DNA of 29,730 bases. Source: CBDUBU01 sp965365465. Lineage in GTDB: Bacteria; Bacteroidota; Rhodothermia; Rhodothermales; DASSAV01. Below the pieces are notes generated by a model. The model saw only the letters and a program-made list of their open reading frames with translations, did no database searches and was not told where the DNA came from. Shown here one piece after another: positions 6,613 to 14,276 of this stretch; positions within the stretch are counted from its first letter, which is position 1, and each line of letters begins with the position of its first letter. The translations under genes were made by a program, and so were the position numbers. The stretch spans positions 1 to 29,730 of the forward strand of contig CBDUBU010000011.1 of assembly GCA_965365465.1 (NCBI GenBank), in the 5' to 3' direction.

Positions 6613-6670
6613 GTTAAGTCAAGGTTAAGAGGCAGCCAGATATCAACAAATTATCAACACGATATTCACA
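6613..6670. repeat. 11-bp-periodic repeat array with DnaA-box-like 9-mers
   Basis: Three 9-mers, ATATCAACA (6640-6648), TTATCAACA (6651-6659) and ATATTCACA (6662-6670), start exactly 11 bp apart and each resembles the DnaA box TTATNCACA. Just before them GTTAAG occurs twice (6613-6618 and 6624-6629), also 11 bp apart. The spacing puts repeats on nearly the same DNA face, as in iterons or cooperative operator arrays. It may be a DnaA-binding cluster, a regulator array or an origin fragment; dnaA is not in the window. Confidence 0.5.
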
Positions 6671-6688
6671 AAGTGCGACTTGCTTCAG

Positions 6689-6998
6689 CGGAAGAGAAGA
6701 CCCCGGAACAAAAAGCCCGACTTCCAGAAAAAGCCGAGCTTTTCATTGCCCATTCTTATGCGCGACTGAATCAACCTGAATGTCGTCCAGGCAGCATGAG
6801 GTGACAGAATATAATTCTTTTTTGGTTCTCGCGCAAGGTTCAATAACGGACCTACCCCCTTGCGGCCCCTGTCGGCTGGTCTTCTTTCCTTTTCAATAAC
6901 GGGTTTAAGAGGGGCGCTTTCGGGGCACGAGTGGAAACGCCCTGGTTTTCTATCTTCGCCTGCTGCGCTCACTGCGTTGGGCATGACAACGTTTAGGC
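6689..6998. other. gene-poor stretch with an 11-bp direct repeat
   Basis: No convincing gene. A 105-codon minus-strand ORF covers most of it, but its composition looks random and it has no recognisable motif. TTCAATAACGG occurs at 6839-6849 and 6892-6902 (53 bp apart), and AGAATATAATTCT at about 6805-6817 is a short palindrome. No role can be assigned. Confidence 0.35.
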
Positions 6999-7625
6999 TC
7001 ACAACCCGAAGTGACCCAGAAAGATCTGCAAGGATCGAGGCTCCAGCAGGATCGTGAGAAGCAGCCCCCCCAGCGCCCCTCCGATGTGCGCCTCATGGGC
7101 AATCCCTCCCGTCATCCCGTTCGCCGAGGCTTGCTTCATGGCATAGATTGAAAGCGCAACGTAGGCGAAAGCAAAAACGAAGGCAGGTATGCCTATCGGG
7201 ATAAAGAAGATGTAAATGGGGGCAGAAGGGTAAAACAGGATGAATCCGAACAGCACGCCGCTGATGGCCCCCGAAGCCCCGACTGCCGCATAGCTTGCAT
7301 TGTTGCGGTGCAGCAGCAGGGATAGGCCGTGCGCGAGCAGTTCCGCGCCAAAATAGAGCAGCATGAACTTCACCGACCCCAGCAATACCTCAAGCGGCGG
7401 GCCAAAGTAGTACAAGGTAATCATATTGAAAAGCAGGTGCGTGAGGCCCACATGCACAAACCCTGCCGTGATGAGCCTGTAATACTCGCCCTGTCCCAGA
7501 ATGCGGCGCGGCTTGAAAGACAATCGCTCCACGAGCGACTGGTCTGCAAAAAGCGCGTAGCCGCTGATCAGTACGTTGAGGATGAGCAGCAGAAATGTGA
7601 CAGGCGTTTCTGAGAAGTTGAACAT
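6999..7625 (-). CDS. rhomboid-family intramembrane serine protease
   Basis: The 208-residue protein has about six hydrophobic segments, as in the basic rhomboid core. Catalytic features are all present: the HVGLTHLLFNM helix with His63 and Asn67, the GASGAISG loop with nucleophile Ser118, and AHIGG with catalytic His180 in HEAHIGGALGG. It should cleave membrane proteins within the bilayer of the inner membrane; substrates are unknown. There is no extra cytoplasmic or zinc-finger domain. The ATG at 7625 places a hydrophobic segment directly after a short polar N-terminus. It is on the minus strand, about 1 kb upstream of dtd, and is separated by a bidirectional terminator from the TonB-receptor cluster. 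Confidence 0.93.
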   Translation of the reverse strand: MFNFSETPVTFLLLILNVLISGYALFADQSLVERLSFKPRRILGQGEYYRLITAGFVHVGLTHLLFNMITLYYFGPPLEVLLGSVKFMLLYFGAELLAHGLSLLLHRNNASYAAVGASGAISGVLFGFILFYPSAPIYIFFIPIGIPAFVFAFAYVALSIYAMKQASANGMTGGIAHEAHIGGALGGLLLTILLEPRSLQIFLGHFGL

Positions 7626-7829
7626 ACCTTCAGTAAAAATGCACAGGATCTCGCTCTATGGCCGCGCTGGCGTGAGCGATCAGGAATATACACCCTCGGC
7701 ATGACTGTTACGAAACTGTTTCGCAAGTTGAAGCCAGGGCAGCGACGGGCAAGCCGTGAGCACCTGCTGAGACATAGATGCTTTACCCTGTTCAGCTTCC
7801 TGAACCGGAACCGTCTCCGGTCGAGAATA
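7626..7829. other. intergenic stretch upstream of the rhomboid gene
   Basis: No gene is supported. It holds an odd palindrome, CGAAACTGTTTCG (7711-7723), with 6-bp arms and a single central base, 86 bp upstream of the rhomboid start. That is a possible operator, but there is no other evidence. No clear TAnnTTTG element is seen on the minus strand. Confidence 0.4.
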
Positions 7830-7871
7830 AAAAACGTGGCAGGTGCTCAACGCAGTGCCTGCCACGTTTTT
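7830..7871 (-). terminator. bidirectional intrinsic terminator after the T9SS-sorted protein gene
   Basis: A 14-bp perfect stem (7830-7843/7858-7871) around a 14-nt loop has A-rich and T-rich flanks. The minus strand therefore ends in GCCACGTTTTT-type sequence, and the plus strand does as well. It lies 67 bp past the stop of the minus-strand gene at 7938 and would end the TonB-receptor transcript before the rhomboid gene. Confidence 0.85.
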
Positions 7872-7937
7872 GTTTGCAGCAATATGTCGCCCAGGCGTTC
7901 TCTCCCAGAGAGCGTCGGATTGACAACCTTATGATAC

Positions 7938-9605
7938 TCACTTCAGGAGCATCATCTTTTTGCCAATTACCTTCGTCGGCGTGCTCAGACGGTAGAGGTA
8001 CATACCGGAAGCAAGTCCAGCAGCCTCAAACGTAGCGCGGAACGTTCCTGCCTGCTGCATCCCATCGACCAGCACGGCGATTTCACGGCCTGTCAGGTCG
8101 TACACGGCCAGGCGAACCTGCTGCGCCCGGTCGAGCGTAAACTCAATGGTTGTCGTCGGATTGAACGGGTTCGGGTAATTCCCCGAGAGCGAGATGCTGG
8201 AGGGTACGTCGTCGATCACTTCGACTGCCGTGTTTACCATGCCGAGAATGCCGTACTCGCTCAATGCCGTCCAGTCAGCAGCCCACAGGCCATCAGGCCC
8301 GAAGGCGCCGAGATAGCTGACCTCCGTGAAGAAGTCGTCTCCCGCCGGATACGCCGCCACCGCGCTCGTCAGCGCCGGACTGCCCGCCGACGGACGCGGG
8401 TCCAACTGCCCATCGGTCGCCCGGCTGATGCTCATCAGCATCGGATCGACAAGCTGGTTGCCGCGCGCCTGATCCGTCATGTACGTCACGAACTGCGGAC
8501 TGGTCGCCTTCTGGCCGCCCACCACGAAGATCGAGTCGGCCACGTTGCCCCGACCGAAGTCCCAGAACAGGTTGTTCGTGATCTCCAGATCCCCTGCCTG
8601 CAAGCGCGCCCACGAGTCCTCGCCCGAAGCCAGATCCTCCACCTGAACCGCCCGTCCAAAGTAGTCCGTGAAGATCGAGTTGTAGATCTTGCCGCCCGCG
8701 TTGTCGCGCAGGTTGAGCGCGTAGTCGTTCGAGCCCAGGCTGCTGGCCGCCCCCGAGCCGATCATCGTCAGGTTGTAGAGCATCGGGATCGCGTAGGGCT
8801 GCCCGTCCTCCGGCGTCGTGCCGCCGTCGAACTCGCCGCCTGATCCGGCGTCGTCGTCAGCCTGGATCGCAAACCAGAACTGCCCCTTGCCCCGGAAGCC
8901 CTCGTCGTAGTCGAACGTGTCGTCGCCGCAGAAAGCGCCCACCAGATGCCGGGCCGACACCGTGCCGCCGAACCACTCGAAGCAGTCGTCCTGGTTGGCG
9001 AAGACCTCCACATAGTCGATCACGGTGCCCGATCCGACGCCGCCCAGCGTCAGCCCGTTGATCTCGTTGTTGGGCGCGATGCTCGCCCCGCCGTGACGAA
9101 TCGAGACGTAGCGCAAGACGCCCGAGGTGTCGGCGTCGTTGTCGCCGCCGTAGGCGCCGCGCGCCTCGGTCTCCGGGATGCCCTCGATCTGCTCGACGCC
9201 GCCGGCCACGTTGAGCCGGGCGCTGCCCAGCACGATCACACCCCCCCAGAGGCCGCGATCGCTCGAGGTGAGGTCATCCGCGACGCTGACATCGTCGTCC
9301 TCAGCGGTGAAGATGATCGGCTCGGAAGCAGTACCTTCGGCCATGATCTTGCCGCCCTTCGCCACGATGAGGGCGGCTGCGTTGTTCGGGTCAGCGTTGA
9401 AGCGTCCCTTGATGACGGCGCCGGGTTCGATTGTCAGCGTGGCGCCGTCATCGACGAAGACGCGCCCGACGAGCACGTAGGTGTTGCTGCTCGTCCAGGT
9501 CACTTCTCCCGTCAATACGCCGGTTACCTCGATCGGAGCTTGCGCCAGAGCAAGCCCGGGTACGGCAAATAGCAGCAATAGTATCGATTTCAATAGTCTT
9601 TGCAT
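7938..9605 (-). CDS. secreted surface protein with type IX secretion C-terminal sorting domain
   Basis: From the ATG at 9605 this encodes 555 residues. That start is preferred to one 32 codons upstream because it opens directly with a Sec signal peptide (KSILLLLFAVPGLALAQA). The mature part contains the repeated pattern of a beta-helix or pectate-lyase-like fold: VFVDDGATLTIEPGAVIKG, LRYVSIRHGGA, VIDYVEVFANQDDCFEWFGG. The last 81 residues are a type A T9SS sorting domain, starting GNYPNPFNPTTTIEF and ending SGMYLYRLSTPTKVIGKK. The protein is therefore probably exported through the Por system and attached to or released from the cell surface. It follows the TonB receptor at 9708-12575 on the same strand. 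Pairing of such proteins with carboxypeptidase-domain TonB receptors is common in Bacteroidota, so a ligand-capture partner is a reasonable inference. The ligand is unknown. Confidence 0.85.
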   Translation of the reverse strand: MQRLLKSILLLLFAVPGLALAQAPIEVTGVLTGEVTWTSSNTYVLVGRVFVDDGATLTIEPGAVIKGRFNADPNNAAALIVAKGGKIMAEGTASEPIIFTAEDDDVSVADDLTSSDRGLWGGVIVLGSARLNVAGGVEQIEGIPETEARGAYGGDNDADTSGVLRYVSIRHGGASIAPNNEINGLTLGGVGSGTVIDYVEVFANQDDCFEWFGGTVSARHLVGAFCGDDTFDYDEGFRGKGQFWFAIQADDDAGSGGEFDGGTTPEDGQPYAIPMLYNLTMIGSGAASSLGSNDYALNLRDNAGGKIYNSIFTDYFGRAVQVEDLASGEDSWARLQAGDLEITNNLFWDFGRGNVADSIFVVGGQKATSPQFVTYMTDQARGNQLVDPMLMSISRATDGQLDPRPSAGSPALTSAVAAYPAGDDFFTEVSYLGAFGPDGLWAADWTALSEYGILGMVNTAVEVIDDVPSSISLSGNYPNPFNPTTTIEFTLDRAQQVRLAVYDLTGREIAVLVDGMQQAGTFRATFEAAGLASGMYLYRLSTPTKVIGKKMMLLK

Positions 9606-9650
9606 GATTACACCAGTGTTTATGGTTTGGTAATATTTCCCCGAAACGAA

Positions 9651-9673
9651 ACGAGGGGCTTTTCGCCCCTCGT
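9651..9673 (-). promoter_or_regulatory. intercistronic hairpin between the TonB receptor and T9SS protein genes
   Basis: ACGAGGGGC (9651-9659) and GCCCCTCGT (9665-9673) pair perfectly around a 5-nt loop. On the minus strand the hairpin follows the receptor stop by about 35 bp and is trailed by TTTCGTTT. It is a GC-rich, terminator-like element that could partly terminate transcription or protect the upstream mRNA, setting unequal amounts of receptor and surface protein. Confidence 0.6.
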
Positions 9674-9707
9674 CATAATCGTCCCGAAAGAATTTCAGCA
9701 TCTCATC

Positions 9708-12575
9708 TCAGTAGGCCAGCGTCAGACTGAGTGAGAAGGATCGGCCCTGTGCATATCTCAAAGCGAAATAGTCTTCACCCTTGAACGGGTAGGCGCGTTG
9801 CACCTCCGCATCAAGCAGGTTGCGCATCGAAGCCCTGACACGCACCCACCGCAAAACCTGCTGCGTAGCAATCAGGTCGAGCGAATGGAAGGGCAGTTCG
9901 TAAATGTTGGGGGTTCCGCCGAGACTCACATCTGAGAGCCGCCGTCCGAAGACGTTGTAGAGCAGGCTAACCGTAGTCGCAGGCGCGTTGTATGTTATGT
10001 CTGTGTTGATGACGTAAGGCGACTGTCCCTGCAACGGGCGCGTTCCTTTCGTATGAGGATCGAAAGCGCGAATCTGGGCCAGTTCTTCTTCCGGAACATC
10101 AACCTTCGAGGAGGTTAGCGTCAGGTTGCCGCCCCCTTCCAGCTTGTTGAGCAACTGCCACACGTTATCGAGCCGCTTGCGGATCTCCAGTTCAAGCCCG
10201 AACACGTCGGCATTGTCCACATTCTCGAAGCGCGTTTCGAAGTTGTTGTTCAGAATCGTGCGCTCGATCGGATCAAGGAACCGTTTGTAGAAGCCGCTGA
10301 CCGCCACAATCTCGCCGGGGCGCATGAACCACTCCCAGCGCAGGTCGAAGTTGTGAACCAGCGTCCGGTTCAGGTTCGGATTGCCGGAGAGGGTCGGCGC
10401 GTTGATAAAGGCGAACGACGTGAACGGCGCCAGTTCCCGGAAGGTCGGTCGGGCCAGGGTCTTGCCATAGGCAGCCCGCAGGTTCGTTTTGCCCAGTTCA
10501 TAGACCAGGTTGAGCGACGGAAGCCAGTCCATCTCACGAAGGTGTGCGTTCTGGACGCTGGCATCCCGGCTCGCTACATCAATCTCCGTCTGCTCGTAAC
10601 GCACTCCGGTAATGGCGCGTAGCCGCCGGAAGAAACGAAACTCGACCATTCCGTACCCGGCGTACACCTCTTGATCCCCGCTGTAGTTATTTTGCGGCGA
10701 GGAAGCATCGGTCAGATAATTGCCGATCTGATAGGTCGTTGCACCGCTGCTGCTGGTTGTGCTGTCAATCACCCCGACCTGTGCGAAGAACGTATCCGGG
10801 TTTCCGTCGTAAGGCACGCGCAGGACGTACTCGAAACGGCGCTCGTTAAAATCGCGGTGGCGCAGGCTCAGCGCACCACCGGCTTTGAAGGAGCCGGAAA
10901 AGCTTTGCGCCTGAAATGGCAACGTCAGGTTCAGGTTGCCGTCCCATCCGTCTTCCGTGAGATCGCGGAAATACCGGGTAGGCGTCGTGTAGTTTGAGGT
11001 GGCAATGGTGTAGAGCTTCTCAACCTGACCCTCGCGCTCGTAAAGCGTGAAGTCGTTGGCGAAGAACCGAACATCTGGTTCTTCCTGCTGCGTGATGACG
11101 CGGGCGCCCGTCCAGTCGGCGCGAAGGCCGCGAAGCAAGGGGAACGCATGGTCGCCGCTGAGCTGGTAGGATTCGAGGGCGCGTTCGGTGAACGAAAGCA
11201 CCCGTGATTCGAGGCGGCGTTCCGGAGCAAAGTTGCGAGGGACCGAACCCGTGAGATAGCGCGCCTCGCTCGTTGCACTCCGGTTGTACATGAACGTCGC
11301 GCTGATGGAGTGGTTGAGGTGCGGCTTGTAGGAAAGCGTGCCCAGCCCGCCCCAGAGCACGTCCGCCTTGCTGCGGGCATCCGACAGATCCTGCTGCACG
11401 TTCAACTGGTTCACCTGGGCCACTTTACCTGTTAACAGGTAGGTCGCCGAGGAGCCGTCCGTGTAGGATGAGAAGTCCCTATCGTAGCTCAGACTTCCAA
11501 GAAACCCGAGCGGCTTGCCTAGAAAGGACACCTGGTTCCCAATGGATAGGCTGTAACTGCTTTCCACAGGCCCTGTTGTTGAAACAGGAGCCATTTCGGC
11601 GTTGAACGCTTGGGAGAGCCGGTTCAGTTCTGCTGCCTGCGCGGGATCGCGCCGCGCCTGGATATGATTCGGCGAGGCGACGCCCGGCCCCTGCCAGGCA
11701 TCCGGAATGCCGCGCGTTCCGTCGTCGTAACCAATCCAGTCCGTGCCGCCGGTGTTATAGGTCAGGAACTGGTCCGACCCTGTCGTCTGCCCGTTGTAAC
11801 CTACTGACGTGGAAACAGAGAAGGTGAATTCCTCCGGAAAGGATTTGGTGCCGATATTGACGGTACCGCCGGTGAAATTGCCCGGCTTGTCCGGCGTAAA
11901 GGTCTTGGTAGTAACGATATTGTCAAGCAGGCCGGCAGGAAAGAGGTCCAGCGGCACAGCGTTGCGATCCGGATCGGCGCTAGGCAGCGTGGCGCCGTTG
12001 AGCTGCGTATTCATGTAGCGATCGCCCAGGCCGCGCACGTAAACATATTTCCCACCGACCACCGAGGCGCCCGTCATCCGCTGCATGGCGTCGGAGGCGC
12101 TGGAACTGCCTGTCCGGCCGATAGCTTCGGCGCTGATCGCGTCGCTTACGCCAGCGGCCTTCTGACGCTCGCGCAGCAGCGCCGCTTCGGCATTGCGCAC
12201 AGCGGTTGCCTCGACGACAACCTCGTCCAGACCGAAAGCTTCGGGTTCCAGGCTTATATCGATCCGGGCCGTCGCTCCGGCATTGACCTCGATGTTCTGA
12301 ACCGTTTTCGAGCTAAAGCCGATGTACGAAAAGACGATGTTGTACGCGCCCGGTTCTACCGGCTTTATTTCGTACTGACCGTTGAGGTCGGTGGTGGAGC
12401 CGATGGCCGTGCCTTCAATCACGACGTTGGCTCCGATGAGCGTTTCGCCTGTCTCACCGTCAACCACCACACCCGTTATCGAGCCGGTTTGCGCCTGCGC
12501 GGGTGTAGAGAAAGAGAAAAGAAAAAGGAGTAAAACAGGTAGAAGAAACGAAAATCGGTATGTATAAGAGGACAT
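9708..12575 (-). CDS. TonB-dependent outer-membrane receptor with CarboxypepD_reg-like domain
   Basis: The 955-residue protein opens with a signal peptide (LLPVLLLFLFSFSTPAQAQ). A carboxypeptidase regulatory-like beta-sandwich follows (TGSITGVVVDGETGETLIGANV ... FSYIGFSSKTV, about residues 30-115). The plug domain comes next (about 130-240, with SDAMQRMTGASVVGGKYVYV and RGLGDRYMNTQLNGA). The rest is a 22-strand barrel with many aromatic residues; the chain ends FSLSLTLAY with the usual terminal aromatic residue. It imports a substrate across the outer membrane using TonB energy; the substrate cannot be read from sequence. This receptor type in Bacteroidota is not of the SusC class; no SusD is present. 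It is the first gene of a two-gene unit with the T9SS-sorted protein. The upstream gap holds paired inverted and direct repeats that may be operators. A 16-bp palindrome lies inside the coding region at 11426-11441. Confidence 0.9.
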   Translation of the reverse strand: MSSYTYRFSFLLPVLLLFLFSFSTPAQAQTGSITGVVVDGETGETLIGANVVIEGTAIGSTTDLNGQYEIKPVEPGAYNIVFSYIGFSSKTVQNIEVNAGATARIDISLEPEAFGLDEVVVEATAVRNAEAALLRERQKAAGVSDAISAEAIGRTGSSSASDAMQRMTGASVVGGKYVYVRGLGDRYMNTQLNGATLPSADPDRNAVPLDLFPAGLLDNIVTTKTFTPDKPGNFTGGTVNIGTKSFPEEFTFSVSTSVGYNGQTTGSDQFLTYNTGGTDWIGYDDGTRGIPDAWQGPGVASPNHIQARRDPAQAAELNRLSQAFNAEMAPVSTTGPVESSYSLSIGNQVSFLGKPLGFLGSLSYDRDFSSYTDGSSATYLLTGKVAQVNQLNVQQDLSDARSKADVLWGGLGTLSYKPHLNHSISATFMYNRSATSEARYLTGSVPRNFAPERRLESRVLSFTERALESYQLSGDHAFPLLRGLRADWTGARVITQQEEPDVRFFANDFTLYEREGQVEKLYTIATSNYTTPTRYFRDLTEDGWDGNLNLTLPFQAQSFSGSFKAGGALSLRHRDFNERRFEYVLRVPYDGNPDTFFAQVGVIDSTTSSSGATTYQIGNYLTDASSPQNNYSGDQEVYAGYGMVEFRFFRRLRAITGVRYEQTEIDVASRDASVQNAHLREMDWLPSLNLVYELGKTNLRAAYGKTLARPTFRELAPFTSFAFINAPTLSGNPNLNRTLVHNFDLRWEWFMRPGEIVAVSGFYKRFLDPIERTILNNNFETRFENVDNADVFGLELEIRKRLDNVWQLLNKLEGGGNLTLTSSKVDVPEEELAQIRAFDPHTKGTRPLQGQSPYVINTDITYNAPATTVSLLYNVFGRRLSDVSLGGTPNIYELPFHSLDLIATQQVLRWVRVRASMRNLLDAEVQRAYPFKGEDYFALRYAQGRSFSLSLTLAY
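11426..11441. repeat. 16-bp perfect palindrome inside the TonB receptor gene
   Basis: TACCTGTTAACAGGTA is fully self-complementary with no loop. It encodes part of YLLTGK in the barrel region. It contains GTTAAC, which also occurs twice upstream of the gene (12655 and 12688). Chance is possible. Confidence 0.5.
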
Positions 12576-12607
12576 TTATATAGAACTGGCCGTTGGCAAC
12601 CTGAGAT

Positions 12608-12695
12608 GTGCCTGTACAAGGCACTTGTGACATCCCACAAGCTAGCCACAGCGCGTTAACGGTGTATTATTACATCATTACCGAAATGTTAACGG
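12608..12695. promoter_or_regulatory. repeat cluster upstream of the TonB receptor gene
   Basis: Two abutting inverted repeats, GTGCCT/AGGCAC (12608-12613/12619-12624) and CTTGTG/CACAAG (12624-12629/12636-12641), lie 33-66 bp before the start codon. Farther up, GTTAACGG occurs at 12655-12662 and 12688-12695, 33 bp or about three DNA turns apart. Together they look like leader hairpins plus an operator pair. No clear -7/-33 promoter was found. Confidence 0.45.
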
Positions 12696-12820
12696 CCATT
12701 TCTTGACACAGGCATCACCGAGTGTGGGGGCCTGCACGAATCGTTCAGCATCCATGCAACTGTGTCATTAGCGGAGGACGCGGCTAAGCGAACATCCTAA
12801 GAGAGAGGCAGGCGCCGGGT

Positions 12821-14236
12821 TCAGTTTGTAGCTGGAATATAGGCGCGCGGAAGGCGCACGGGGAGATCAGCAACGACATAGGCCATGACGGCCATGACGG
12901 CCGCGTTCAGGTTCAGATCCCGCGCGTCTACCTTGTCCACCGTGTCGGCGTGCGTGTGGTGGTACCAGAAGTACCGCGAATTCTCGACCATCGGGTTCAT
13001 GCCTGGCACGCCGAGCCGTATCATGGGGCTGATGTCTGCGCCGCCGCCGCCCTGCGCCACCGCACCCGCGCCGATGCGTTCCAACAGCTTCGCTATTTCC
13101 TGTATGATGAGAAGAGCCTCCTCAATGCCGGAAAACCCGACCCCGGTTGGCTTGAACACACCAGCATCCGACTCGATAGCCAGCACATGGTTATCCATTT
13201 CGTCGGCGTGGGTTTCCCGGTAGCCTGTCCCTCCGCGAAGCCCATTCTCCTCGTTGGTCCACAGCACCACACGCACGGTGCGGCGTGGACGCAGATCCAG
13301 CGCCTTGAGCAGGCGGAGCGCCTGCCAGGCCGCCACGCACCCACCTCCATCATCCAGCGCGCCCTGCCCTACGTCCCATGAATCGATATGACCGCCAAGC
13401 ACGACCACTTCTTCCGGCTTTTCACGCCCTGTGATCTCTGCAACGACGTTTCTCGAAGGGGCATCCGGCAGGGTCCTGGCTTCCATGTAGAGATGCAGCC
13501 TGACGGGATGGCCTTGCTGCTGCATACGGTGCATCATCATGGCATCTTCCACCGTCACAGCAGCATGTGGGATCTGAGGAACGCCTTCCTGGTAACGCAT
13601 CATGCCCGTATGCGGGGTGTAGAGCGATACCGGCCCGACAGACCGGACGAGACTGGCTACAGCGCCCGCTCTGGCTGCGCGAACGGCGCCGTCTACCCGG
13701 TACTGCACCGTCTGCCCGTAGCTGGTGAAAGGCGCGTCATAGACGACGATTTTGCCGGCTGCCTCCTGGCGACGAGCCTCCAGTTCATCGAAGGAACCGA
13801 CGACGAGCGCATCAGCGGTAATGCCTTCCGGCGGCGTGGCAATGCTCCCTCCCAGCCCCAGGATTTGCATCCCGGCGCGGCGCGGGGCCAGCAGGGTAAG
13901 CGATTCTTCTCCCCGGACCCAGTGCGGAACCATCACGGCTTCTCCGCGCACGTTGTCCAGCCCATCCCGTTTCATCTCCTCCAGCACCCAGTCAATCGCG
14001 TTTTCCAGGTTATCCGTACCGCTCAGGCGCGGGCCGAAGGTATCAGCCAGATAGGCCAGGCGGTTCCAGGCAAAACTGTCAGCCAGCGCCGCCTCGATAA
14101 TTCGGCCGGCAACTCCTGCATAGGTGTCTGCCGGCGAGGCAACCCCGGAAGTCGTCTGAGCCGGCACAGGCGCTACAGAAACAAACGCGCTAACCAGAAA
14201 GAGCACGCACAAACAACGGCGCATCGGGAAGGTCAT
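12821..14236 (-). CDS. M28-family zinc metallopeptidase, carboxypeptidase Q-like, with PA domain
   Basis: The 471-residue protein has a signal peptide (MRRCLCVLFLVSAFVSVAPVPAQ, start at residue 1 or 5), so it acts in the periplasm or outside the cell. A protease-associated (PA) insert occupies about residues 125-245. The catalytic M28 domain carries the di-zinc ligands: GGHIDSWDVG (His283), GALDDGGG (Asp295/296), the TNEENGLRGG general-base Glu and ligand (Glu329/330), ESDAG (Asp357) and YHHTHADT (His427). Similarity in layout to plasma glutamate carboxypeptidase suggests dipeptide or C-terminal amino-acid removal; the exact substrate is unknown. It starts 40 bp after the response regulator on the same strand and is probably co-transcribed with it. 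Confidence 0.92.
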   Translation of the reverse strand: MTFPMRRCLCVLFLVSAFVSVAPVPAQTTSGVASPADTYAGVAGRIIEAALADSFAWNRLAYLADTFGPRLSGTDNLENAIDWVLEEMKRDGLDNVRGEAVMVPHWVRGEESLTLLAPRRAGMQILGLGGSIATPPEGITADALVVGSFDELEARRQEAAGKIVVYDAPFTSYGQTVQYRVDGAVRAARAGAVASLVRSVGPVSLYTPHTGMMRYQEGVPQIPHAAVTVEDAMMMHRMQQQGHPVRLHLYMEARTLPDAPSRNVVAEITGREKPEEVVVLGGHIDSWDVGQGALDDGGGCVAAWQALRLLKALDLRPRRTVRVVLWTNEENGLRGGTGYRETHADEMDNHVLAIESDAGVFKPTGVGFSGIEEALLIIQEIAKLLERIGAGAVAQGGGGADISPMIRLGVPGMNPMVENSRYFWYHHTHADTVDKVDARDLNLNAAVMAVMAYVVADLPVRLPRAYIPATN

Positions 14237-14276
14237 CCGTATAAAAAACGATCCGGCAGGGAGAGCAAAAAGCAGG

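Noticed and set aside
6613..6670. Calling this the chromosomal origin
   Set aside because: No dnaA or typical origin neighbours and no gene-strand switch here; only the repeat array supports it.
6685..7002. 105-codon minus-strand ORF
   Set aside because: Random-looking composition, no motif, and it overlaps the 3' end of the rhomboid gene in another frame.
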